Shown: piece after piece, positions 57,544 to 64,000 of the stretch
How the letters are laid out: the number at the start of each line of letters is the position of its first letter
Position numbering within the stretch: the stretch's first letter is position 1
Assembly (NCBI GenBank): GCA_016709725.1
Contig: JADJMG010000010.1
Span: 1 to 64,000 of the forward strand
DNA: 64,000 nucleotides
Direction of reading: 5' to 3'
Source of the DNA: Bacteroidota bacterium
Lineage (GTDB): Bacteria > Bacteroidota > Bacteroidia > AKYH767-A > OLB10
Notes under the pieces: model-generated
What the model was told of the DNA's origin: nothing
What the model saw: the letters and a program-made list of their open reading frames with translations, nothing else
Database searches by the model: none
Position numbers and translations under genes: made by a program

Positions 57544-58638
57544 TTAGTAGCCCTTGAGTTTATTGTCAAATGGAGGAAGTACAGAATTGGTTGTTCTCCC
57601 TTCCTTTTTATTTTCAGAAACTTCTTTTGGTAAAGGCTTATTGTATCTAATATCATCAACGATTTTATTAAAATCCGACTTAAATTCCTTATCTTGATTT
57701 ACCTTAAACTTTGAATATTCTTTTTCAGCAAAATTGTCGGCAACTATTTTACTAACTGCCCCAGCACCATCTAATACATTGTATTCGTTGAATCTTAAAA
57801 ATGCATTTAGCTTTTCTGCCCAATCATTCATTTTCATAAGTCTGTTTCTTTCTGCTTGTAACTCAGCAAAGTCTAAATACATGTTTACAAGAGCATTTAA
57901 CCTCCTTAATTCATCTTCATTCAAGTAATTTTTAGCTATCGTTACATCCGACTTTTGTATTTTACCATCTCTTTTTGCGTTCTTCCAAACCTTCAGTCCC
58001 ATGTTGGGCATTTTTGAACTCGCTCTTGATTTTATAATTTCTGCCGAGGTCTTGCCCACAATAGCAAATTCGAGTTTGTTTTGAACTTTAGCAAAAAATA
58101 AATGTGTAACAGGATCATTTTTATCGTAATCAATAGCAGTTGCATATAGGTCGGTTATTTTTTCATAAAACATTCTTTCCGATGCCCTTATTTCTCGAAT
58201 ACGTTCAAGTAATTCTCTGAAATAATCTTTACCAAAAAGTTTGTTTCCCTGTTTTAATCTGTCGTCATCTAATACAAAGCCTTTTATTAGATATTCTTTT
58301 AATATTCGAGTTGCCCAAACCCTAAACTTCGTGGCTTTAAACGAATTAACCCTATAGCCGACTGCTATTATAACATCCAGTGTATAAAACGATACGGGCT
58401 TGGTCGAATTAGCAACGTGCAAAAATTGCACATTGCTTTTTTCTTCTAATTCTGATTCTTCAAAAATGTTACTTATGTGCCTGTTTATTCCAGACCTATC
58501 TATCCCAAACATTTCAGACATACCGTTTTGTGTAGTCCAAACAGTTTCGTCCCCCAAAATAACTTGGACGTGACTTTTTCCATCTTCACCTCTATAAAAT
58601 AAGAAATCAGATGTTTTAACTTCCTTATCTATACTCAT
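57544..58638 (-). CDS. RhuM-family protein
   Basis: The 364-residue protein shows the RhuM/Virul_Fac family core: ETVWTTQNGMSEMFGIDRSGINRHI, then NVQFLHVANSTKPVSFYTLDVIIAVGYRVNS and ATKFRVWATRILKEYLIKGF. A long helical second half follows (RELLERIREIRASERMFYEK). RhuM proteins are found on genomic islands and phages; their biochemical activity is not established. Its ATG overlaps the transposase stop (ATGA). It ends 31 bp before the methyltransferase start, so it is locked into the operon. Confidence 0.88.
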   Translation of the reverse strand: MSIDKEVKTSDFLFYRGEDGKSHVQVILGDETVWTTQNGMSEMFGIDRSGINRHISNIFEESELEEKSNVQFLHVANSTKPVSFYTLDVIIAVGYRVNSFKATKFRVWATRILKEYLIKGFVLDDDRLKQGNKLFGKDYFRELLERIREIRASERMFYEKITDLYATAIDYDKNDPVTHLFFAKVQNKLEFAIVGKTSAEIIKSRASSKMPNMGLKVWKNAKRDGKIQKSDVTIAKNYLNEDELRRLNALVNMYLDFAELQAERNRLMKMNDWAEKLNAFLRFNEYNVLDGAGAVSKIVADNFAEKEYSKFKVNQDKEFKSDFNKIVDDIRYNKPLPKEVSENKKEGRTTNSVLPPFDNKLKGY

Positions 58639-59555
58639 TTTGTCAATTGATTATAAGTTAAACGCTTGTCAGTTACATTAGTCAATATAAAATCGAAGCG
58701 ATCCGATGTTGTAAAGCTACGAGTATTAAATCGTAATGTAAACTCCGTTACATAACTCTGTAAGTGATCTTTACTAACCCAATGATAGATTCCATCAATG
58801 CCTCGCTTCATGTGGCTCCAGAAGTTCTCTATACCGTTAGTATGTGCCATAAAGTTAACGTATTGCTTTGCTCCATGATTGACTCTTGAATGATCGAAAC
58901 GTAAATGTAGTTTATTGTATGCGTGCCACTCGTCAGTAAATACAACTGTACGATCAGGAATTGTATTTTCAATGATTGGTAGAATCGTTGCGCTTTTCGT
59001 ATCTGCGACAACGTGAGCAATTACATTACCGTTTCTTTCTCTCATTCCCAATACAGGAGCTTTACTTTTTACGCTTCGTCCTTGTGTACCACCTTCTTTT
59101 TTACTGTTGTGTTTGTTCTTCTCCTTGCCACCAACGTAAGTTTCATCTATCTCAACTGGATTGTTACCTACAATAGCTTTAAAGTTGTCATGCTCAAAAG
59201 CGTAACGTAAGCGATGCAATAAGAACCAAGCAGACTTTTGAGTTACATCAATGTCTTTAGCTAACTGATGGCTACTTATACCTTTCTTATGGCTCGAAAA
59301 TACATATAATGCCATAAACCACTTCTGTAAAGGAATCTTCGTATTATCAAAAATAGTTCCTGTACGGACGTTAAAATACTTGCCTGTTTCTTTGCACTTG
59401 TACTTATTTCCCTTGCAATTATATACCTTTGAATCAGGATTGAAAGGTGAAACTACATTGCCATTCCAACGCAATGATTCTAAGTGATTGATGCAGGTCT
59501 GTTCGTCTGGAAACGCCCTGAGTAAATCAATGATACTTTTAAATTCTACAGCCAT
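58635..59555 (-). CDS. IS1595-family DDE transposase
   Basis: The roughly 306-residue protein has an N-terminal zinc-ribbon-like and helix-turn-helix region (YKCKETGKYFNVRTGTIFDNT, then QLAKDIDVTQKSAWFLLHRLR). The DDE/ISXO2-like catalytic core follows, with EIDETYVGGKEK (first Asp), VVFTDEWHAYNKL (second Asp) and AHTNGIENFWSHMKRGI (third acidic residue). Length is normal for IS1595. I choose ATG 59555 (MAVEFKSII); the longer frame begins with TTG. It overlaps the RhuM start by ATGA, so it and the passengers are expressed together. Confidence 0.93.
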   Translation of the reverse strand: MAVEFKSIIDLLRAFPDEQTCINHLESLRWNGNVVSPFNPDSKVYNCKGNKYKCKETGKYFNVRTGTIFDNTKIPLQKWFMALYVFSSHKKGISSHQLAKDIDVTQKSAWFLLHRLRYAFEHDNFKAIVGNNPVEIDETYVGGKEKNKHNSKKEGGTQGRSVKSKAPVLGMRERNGNVIAHVVADTKSATILPIIENTIPDRTVVFTDEWHAYNKLHLRFDHSRVNHGAKQYVNFMAHTNGIENFWSHMKRGIDGIYHWVSKDHLQSYVTEFTLRFNTRSFTTSDRFDFILTNVTDKRLTYNQLTK

Positions 59556-59573
59556 AACCTTAATTGTATGGCA

Positions 59574-59605
59574 CAAAGATAAGTAGTTCTTTACACTATT
59601 CCAAA
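59574..59605 (-). promoter_or_regulatory. Bacteroidota-type promoter of the transposon operon
   Basis: On the minus strand TTTG (59602-59605) is followed by 20 bases and TATCTTTG (59574-59581), an exact TTTG-N20-TAnnTTTG match, about 20 bp upstream of the transposase ATG. TTTACAC at 59590-59596 (plus strand) within it is inverted relative to GTGTAAA at 59613-59619 in the right terminal repeat, so transposase binding there could repress it. Confidence 0.65.
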
Positions 59606-59612
59606 TTAATTG

Positions 59613-59635
59613 GTGTAAAATTGTATATCATTGCC
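59613..59635 (-). repeat. Right terminal inverted repeat
   Basis: Read outward-in on the minus strand it is GGCAATGATATA, CAAT, TTTACAC. It matches the left repeat at 19 of 23 positions; only the four central bases differ. Confidence 0.93.
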
Positions 59636-59643
59636 TAATTAAT
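59636..59643 (+). repeat. Target-site duplication, right copy
   Basis: TAATTAAT, identical to 55871-55878. It is followed by ACATATTTACCATGA, the original end of the tlpA-like gene and start of the next thioredoxin gene. Confidence 0.93.
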
Positions 59644-59654
59644 ACATATTTACC

Positions 59655-60266
59655 ATGAAAAAATTAGCATTACTACTATCAATGGCAACTTGTCTATTTC
59701 TTTTCTCTTTCTCATCCGATAAAAAAGGATATCAAGTGGGTGATGATGTTGTCGACTTCAACCTTAAAAACACAAAAGGTGAAATGATTTCATTAGCCAG
59801 CTATAAGGATGCAAAAGGCTTCATCATTGTGTTCACCTGCAATCATTGTCCTTTTTCAGTAGCTTATGAAGATCGAATTATTGCACTTCAAGCCAAGTAC
59901 GGTGCAAAAGGATTTCCCGTTGTAGCCATTAATTCAAACAACAAGGAAGTGGTACCCGAAGATTCTTATGAAGAGATGATCAAAAGAGCTGCCGAGAAAA
60001 AATTCAATTTCAATTACCTCTACGATAGCACACAAGAAATTGCCCATCAATTTGGAGCAGCCCGTACTCCTCATGTATTCATTGTGGAAAAGCAAAAATC
60101 AAATTTGAAAATGAAATACATCGGTGCCATCGACGATAATACCGACGAGCCCGAAGCCGCAACCAAGAAATACGTTGAATCCGCAGTCGACGAAATCTTA
60201 GCCGGCAAAGAGGTCACCACCCCAATGACCAAGGCCATCGGTTGTACCATTAAGTGGAAGAAATAG
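59655..60266 (+). CDS. Thioredoxin-fold redoxin, extracytoplasmic
   Basis: The 203-residue protein has a signal peptide (MKKLALLLSMATCLFLFSFS) and a redoxin/AhpC-TSA fold: YQVGDDVVDFNLKNTKGEMISL, IIVFTCNHCPFSVAYEDRI with CNHC at the active site, and RTPHVFIVEK (cis-Pro). It is an export-type thiol oxidoreductase. Before the transposon arrived, its ATG overlapped the stop of the tlpA-like gene as ATGA. Now its expression would need a promoter from the element or from the short 5' remnant. Confidence 0.9.
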   Translation: MKKLALLLSMATCLFLFSFSSDKKGYQVGDDVVDFNLKNTKGEMISLASYKDAKGFIIVFTCNHCPFSVAYEDRIIALQAKYGAKGFPVVAINSNNKEVVPEDSYEEMIKRAAEKKFNFNYLYDSTQEIAHQFGAARTPHVFIVEKQKSNLKMKYIGAIDDNTDEPEAATKKYVESAVDEILAGKEVTTPMTKAIGCTIKWKK

Positions 60267-60402
60267 CTGCAAGCTTCAAGCTTCAAGCCGCAAGCTTCAA
60301 GGCACAAGGTCAAGCTTCTGTGTCGCAAAGCCTCTCGACTTGAATCCTAACATCGATTCGCGAAGCTTCGCGACGAGTATCGAGCATCCAGCATCGAGCA
60401 TC
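60267..60402. repeat. Cluster of AAGCTTCAAG-type repeats and TCGCGAAGCTTCGCGA palindrome
   Basis: Several AAGCTTCAAG units (60270-60326) precede the perfect 16-bp palindrome TCGCGAAGCTTCGCGA (60358-60373) and GCATCGAGCATC-type repeats. No gene is present in the 200 bp before uvrA. Confidence 0.75.
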
Positions 60403-60466
60403 TAATAAAGTTTGTGGCTAAAACACTAATTTCGCACTCCGTTTCTTATTAAAGTACTTAGCCTAG

Positions 60467-63418
60467 ATGCCATTCAAAAGCCCCGATATTAGCTCCCTCG
60501 ATCCGCGATATTTTATCATTATCAAGGGCGCGGCCATGCATAACTTGAAGCATATTGATGTAGCCATTCCTCGAAATAAATTTGTGGTAATTACGGGACT
60601 CAGTGGTTCTGGGAAATCTTCGCTTGCTTTCGATACCCTGTATGCAGAAGGTCAACGACGTTATGTGGAAAGTCTCTCTTCCTATGCCCGTCAATTTATT
60701 GGAAGAATGGATAAACCTCAAGTGGATTATATTTTAGGAATTTCTCCAGCCGTAGCCATTCAACAGAAAGTGAATTCTCGTAATCCGCGTTCGACAGTCG
60801 GCACCAGCACAGAAATTTATGATTACATCAAATTGCTGTTCGCCCGCATTGGTAAAACCTTTTCACCCATCTCAGGAGAACAAGTGAAAAAGCACAATGT
60901 GGCGGATGTGGTCGACTTCATCGTTAATTTTAGAGAAGGTCGATTTCTTGTTACCACTCCATTGCTTAAAACGGTGGGAAGAGATTTATCCGAAGATCTT
61001 AATTCACTTTTACAAAAAGGATTTACCAGATTGCTGGTTGATGGGCAAACGAAAGACATTGAAGAATTTCTCTCCGAAGGGGTGGATGTGGAGGTGGCAG
61101 TGAAACCCATCAAAAAAGTAGCCGCAAAAAAAGCGGCAGCTAAAAAATCATCAAAGAAAAAAGTGGAAGTAGAAGGTCCAGAAATGGTGGAGCATGAAAT
61201 AGTGCCCGGCTTCTTCCTCTTAGTCGATCGCATTGCCATGAATCCAGAACCCGACGAGGATTTGTTGGCGAGAATGTCAGATTCCGTTCAAACTGCCTTT
61301 AACGAGGGCGATGGGATCTGTCGAGTTTTTCAGTTGGACGAAGATGGATCGACTATCGAGTATGATTTCTCCAATAAGTTTGAGTTAGATGGTATCACGT
61401 TCGAAGAGCCCAGTGTTCACCTTTTTAGTTTTAATAATCCCTTTGGAGCATGCAAGCGCTGTGAAGGTTTCGGTTCCGTAATTGGCATTGACGAAGACCT
61501 TGTCATTCCCGATAAAAGTTTGTCGATCTACGATGGTGCTATCGTTTGTTGGAAGGGCGAAAAGATGAAAACTTGGAACGATAAGCTCATCATGGCAGCT
61601 TACAAATTCGATTTCCCAGTACATAAACCTTATTACGAATTAAGTCCATCTCAAAAAGAAGTGCTCTGGAAAGGAAACACCTTTTTTAAAGGGCTGGATC
61701 ACTTTTTTAAAACGTTAGAAGAACAAACATTCAAAATTCAGTATCGAGTTATGCTTTCTCGCTTTCGTGGGAAAACCTTGTGTCCCGAGTGCTTAGGTAC
61801 TCGACTTAGAGCCGATGCAAACTTCATTAAGATCACAGGTCGGTCGGTAACTGATATCGTTTTAATGCCCGTGAAAGAAAGTTTAGCTTTCTTCAAAACC
61901 ATTCAGCTGAATGAAGCAGATGCAGCCGTAGCCAAAAGAATTTTAACTGAAATCTTAAGTCGTTTACAGTTTCTGGATGATGTGGGTCTTGGTTATCTTA
62001 CCTTGAATCGCTTGAGCAACTCACTCAGTGGAGGTGAATCGCAGCGGATCAATTTAGCAACATCCTTAGGTAGCACCTTGGTGGGTTCTATGTATATTTT
62101 AGACGAGCCAAGTATTGGATTGCATCCTCGCGACACACAACGTCTCATCACAGTTTTAAAAGCTTTACAAGAAGTTGGGAATACGGTCATCATCGTGGAA
62201 CACGACGAAGAAATAATGCGGGCTGCCGATCAACTCATCGATATCGGTCCCATGGCGGGTACGCATGGCGGGGAGATGGTTTTTCAGGGCACATTTTCAG
62301 AGCTACTAAAAGATAAAGAAAGCTTGACGGCTCAGTATCTCAACAAGAAGGAAGAAATTGAAGTACCAGCACAACGTCGTCGCTGGAAGAAATACATAGA
62401 AATTAAAGGCGCTCGAGAAAACAATCTTCAAAATGTGAATGTGAAGTTCCCGATGGGCATTATGACCGTGGTGACCGGCGTAAGTGGTTCGGGAAAAACA
62501 TCGTTGGTCAAGAAAATTTTGTATCCAGCCATCAAGAAATTACTGGGTGGTTATAATGAAAGCACGGGTAACTTTGATCATTTATTGGGAGACTATGGTG
62601 ATATCAATGGCGCCGAGATGATCGATCAAAATCCAATCGGTAAATCGTCAAGGTCGAATCCCGTTACCTACATTAAAGCTTATGATGAAATCAGAACGCT
62701 TTATTCCGATTTGCCTTTAGCCAGAACCCGAGGATTAAAGCCTTCTCATTTTTCATTCAACGTGGAAGGTGGCCGATGTGAAGTTTGCCAAGGTGAAGGG
62801 ATGATCACCGTGGAGATGCAATTCATGGCTAATATTCATCTCAAATGTGAGCACTGCAAGGGAAAGCGATTTAAATCCGAGATCTTGGAAATTGAATATC
62901 GTGGAAATAACATTTTTGATATTCTCAATCTAACCGTTGATGAGACTTTGGAGTTTTTTGCGGACTACCAAGGTCCGAGTAAGTATAAAAGTTTGCATCA
63001 AAAAATTAGTAATAAAATTCAACCGCTGGCTGATGTTGGACTCGGCTACATCCGACTTGGGCAAAGCTCTTCAACACTAAGTGGAGGAGAAGCGCAACGC
63101 ATTAAGCTGGCCAGCTTTTTAGGCAAAGGAAATTTTGCAACCAATACACTTTTCATCTTTGATGAACCTACTACAGGATTGCATTTTCACGATATCCGTA
63201 AACTTTTAGCCGCTTTCAATGCGCTCGTTAAAAACGGTAATACACTCATCGTCATCGAGCATAATTTAGAAGTCATCAAATGTGCCGATTGGATCATCGA
63301 CATGGGTCCAGAAGGAGGAAATCAAGGCGGAGAAATCATCTTTCAGGGACTTCCAGAAGATTTGATCAAAGAAAAAAGATCCATCACTTCAAAGTTTTTG
63401 AGTGAGAAATTGGGATAG
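60467..63418 (+). CDS. uvrA: UvrA-type excinuclease subunit with altered first zinc module
   Basis: UvrA finds DNA damage for the UvrABC nuclease. The 983-residue protein has both ABC ATPase halves: Walker A GLSGSGKSSLAFDTLYAEGQ at about residue 45 and GVSGSGKTSLVKK at about 673, with signatures LSGGESQRI and LSGGEAQRI. The C-terminal zinc module (CEVC...CEHC) is complete. The first has only the second cysteine pair (GACKRCEGFG); the preceding pair is replaced in KFELDGITFEEPSVHLFSF. A lysine/alanine-rich insert (KKVAAKKAAAKKSSKKK) lies at about 209-235. This points to a UvrA paralogue rather than the sole uvrA. Confidence 0.9.
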   Translation: MPFKSPDISSLDPRYFIIIKGAAMHNLKHIDVAIPRNKFVVITGLSGSGKSSLAFDTLYAEGQRRYVESLSSYARQFIGRMDKPQVDYILGISPAVAIQQKVNSRNPRSTVGTSTEIYDYIKLLFARIGKTFSPISGEQVKKHNVADVVDFIVNFREGRFLVTTPLLKTVGRDLSEDLNSLLQKGFTRLLVDGQTKDIEEFLSEGVDVEVAVKPIKKVAAKKAAAKKSSKKKVEVEGPEMVEHEIVPGFFLLVDRIAMNPEPDEDLLARMSDSVQTAFNEGDGICRVFQLDEDGSTIEYDFSNKFELDGITFEEPSVHLFSFNNPFGACKRCEGFGSVIGIDEDLVIPDKSLSIYDGAIVCWKGEKMKTWNDKLIMAAYKFDFPVHKPYYELSPSQKEVLWKGNTFFKGLDHFFKTLEEQTFKIQYRVMLSRFRGKTLCPECLGTRLRADANFIKITGRSVTDIVLMPVKESLAFFKTIQLNEADAAVAKRILTEILSRLQFLDDVGLGYLTLNRLSNSLSGGESQRINLATSLGSTLVGSMYILDEPSIGLHPRDTQRLITVLKALQEVGNTVIIVEHDEEIMRAADQLIDIGPMAGTHGGEMVFQGTFSELLKDKESLTAQYLNKKEEIEVPAQRRRWKKYIEIKGARENNLQNVNVKFPMGIMTVVTGVSGSGKTSLVKKILYPAIKKLLGGYNESTGNFDHLLGDYGDINGAEMIDQNPIGKSSRSNPVTYIKAYDEIRTLYSDLPLARTRGLKPSHFSFNVEGGRCEVCQGEGMITVEMQFMANIHLKCEHCKGKRFKSEILEIEYRGNNIFDILNLTVDETLEFFADYQGPSKYKSLHQKISNKIQPLADVGLGYIRLGQSSSTLSGGEAQRIKLASFLGKGNFATNTLFIFDEPTTGLHFHDIRKLLAAFNALVKNGNTLIVIEHNLEVIKCADWIIDMGPEGGNQGGEIIFQGLPEDLIKEKRSITSKFLSEKLG

Positions 63419-63657
63419 GTGACCGTTGGGCTGGCTATTGGCTTACGTGAGAATTTGTTTAACTTAATCTTGTCGTTCACTTTGTTAAAGGTGTTTTTTA
63501 ATTGCCCTTGAGCATGCTAATGTTTAAAAATTAGGAGCCTAATGATATTATTCCTAAGTTTGATTATAATTTCATATAATTTCAATTGAATTTCTTTAAG
63601 GTTTTTATTAAAAGGGTTATGTTTTAATATTTTCCTTTAACATTAAAAATTTATATT

Positions 63658-64000
63658 ATGAAAATCAAACTAATTTTTATTGCCTTCATATTGATGTGTT
63701 CCGTTAAAACTGATGCCGGAAGCTTTGAATGGGCTAAAAATGTATCTCATGCCTTGCGAGGATACTATGCGACTAGCATAAAATCTGATAACAATAATAA
63801 CGTAGTCATTGGAGGTAGTGGCAATTTTTGTTTAGCTTGTCCTGCAAGTTTTATTTCTAAGTATGATTCTATAGGAAATGAGACGTTTTACAAAGGATTA
63901 TCAGATTACTCATCTGTTAATTCGGTTGGTTTAGATTATATTGGAAATGTTTATTTATCAGCTACATTTACAAACAATAATGCAAAAGTAGGTCTTGATA
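63658..64000 (+). CDS. Secreted propeller-type protein, N-terminal part
   Basis: The ATG at 63658 begins a signal peptide (MKIKLIFIAFILMCSVKTDA). The mature part starts GSFEWAKNVSHALRG..., with SIKSDNNNNVVIGGSGNF and SVGLDYIGNVYLSATFTN segments. These DxxGNxYxxG strands are typical of SBBP/beta-propeller repeats of large Bacteroidota surface proteins, many with a C-terminal sorting domain. The gene runs off the right end, so the C-terminus and secretion route cannot be seen. Confidence 0.75.
   Translation, partial: MKIKLIFIAFILMCSVKTDAGSFEWAKNVSHALRGYYATSIKSDNNNNVVIGGSGNFCLACPASFISKYDSIGNETFYKGLSDYSSVNSVGLDYIGNVYLSATFTNNNAKVGLD

Larger units (their letters stand above)
55879..59635 (-). mobile_element. 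IS1595-family transposon carrying a restriction-modification operon
   Basis: The 3,757-bp element is delimited by 23-bp inverted repeats (19 of 23 match) beginning GGCAATGATATA at both ends, and by an 8-bp direct duplication of the target. It contains a complete IS1595-type transposase (59555-58635) and three passenger genes in the same direction: RhuM-family (58638-57544), DNA methyltransferase (57512-56631) and PmeII-like restriction endonuclease (56671-55901). Everything is driven from one promoter near the right end. The element occupies essentially the whole space between its repeats. It looks intact and probably recent, as the repeats and duplication are undamaged. Confidence 0.9.

Overview
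The window is chromosomal DNA of a member of the Bacteroidota (order not determinable from sequence alone). The DNA is AT-rich. Several proteins end in the type IX secretion (T9SS) sorting domain with the PNP motif. There are PorT-like outer-membrane barrels, a SusC/CirA-style TonB receptor with a carboxypeptidase-like N-terminal domain, a YwqK/MORN protein, and a good Bacteroidota-type promoter (TTTG-N20-TATCTTTG). Shine-Dalgarno sites are weak throughout, as is usual in this phylum. I found no rRNA, tRNA or CRISPR array.

Layout. 1-2.8 kb: the end of a surface polysaccharide cluster on the minus strand (Wzx-like flippase, Wzz-like co-polymerase, start of a polymerase/ligase). 2.9-9.1 kb: housekeeping genes (rnhB, queA-like, an S4-domain protein) with a secreted protein, an outer-membrane barrel and a DUF4153 membrane protein. 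9.2-18.3 kb: a dense minus-strand block of small envelope/stress proteins (DUF1328, PorT-like barrel, DUF6799, YtxH, lipoproteins, lmo0937-like, DUF4142, DUF2383, holin-like) followed by a CHASE3 histidine kinase, a response regulator and a broken AraC-type regulator. 18.8-26.1 kb: a T9SS cargo protein, a ZIP transporter with a methyltransferase, corA, and priA (carrying two compensating frameshifts). 26.2-38.2 kb: T9SS cargo including a >2,200-residue protein now split into three reading frames, and a TonB receptor cut by an in-frame TGA. 38.2-43.1 kb: a YwqK protein and a 1,331-residue multi-PAS/GAF kinase. 43.7-53 kb: nifU-like/mrp, two T9SS proteins (one with an endosialidase-type chaperone domain), and an operon of TPR protein, ComA-like synthase, rhodanese, DedA and aroE. 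53.3-63.4 kb: a TIP30-like oxidoreductase, a repeat protein, a thioredoxin pair split by a transposon, and a uvrA paralogue. The last 0.35 kb is the start of another secreted protein.

The main discovery is a complete 3,757-bp transposon at 55879-59635. It has 23-bp imperfect terminal inverted repeats (19/23 matches), an exact 8-bp target duplication (TAATTAAT) and an IS1595-family transposase. Its passengers are a RhuM-family protein, a DNA methyltransferase and a PmeII-like restriction endonuclease, in one tightly overlapping operon. It inserted at the ATGA junction of two thioredoxin-fold genes. Removing the element and one duplication copy rebuilds that junction exactly and gives the original end of the upstream protein.

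Two other themes recur. First, single-base indels or a nonsense codon break at least six genes (ytxH-like, a DUF-type gene, araC-like, priA, the giant T9SS protein, the TonB receptor). Several lie in homopolymers, so uncorrected assembly errors are a serious possibility. Second, intergenic gaps are filled with short palindromes and tandem heptamers. One palindrome sits between 11-bp direct repeats inside a signal-peptide coding region; deleting that 29-bp unit restores the reading frame.
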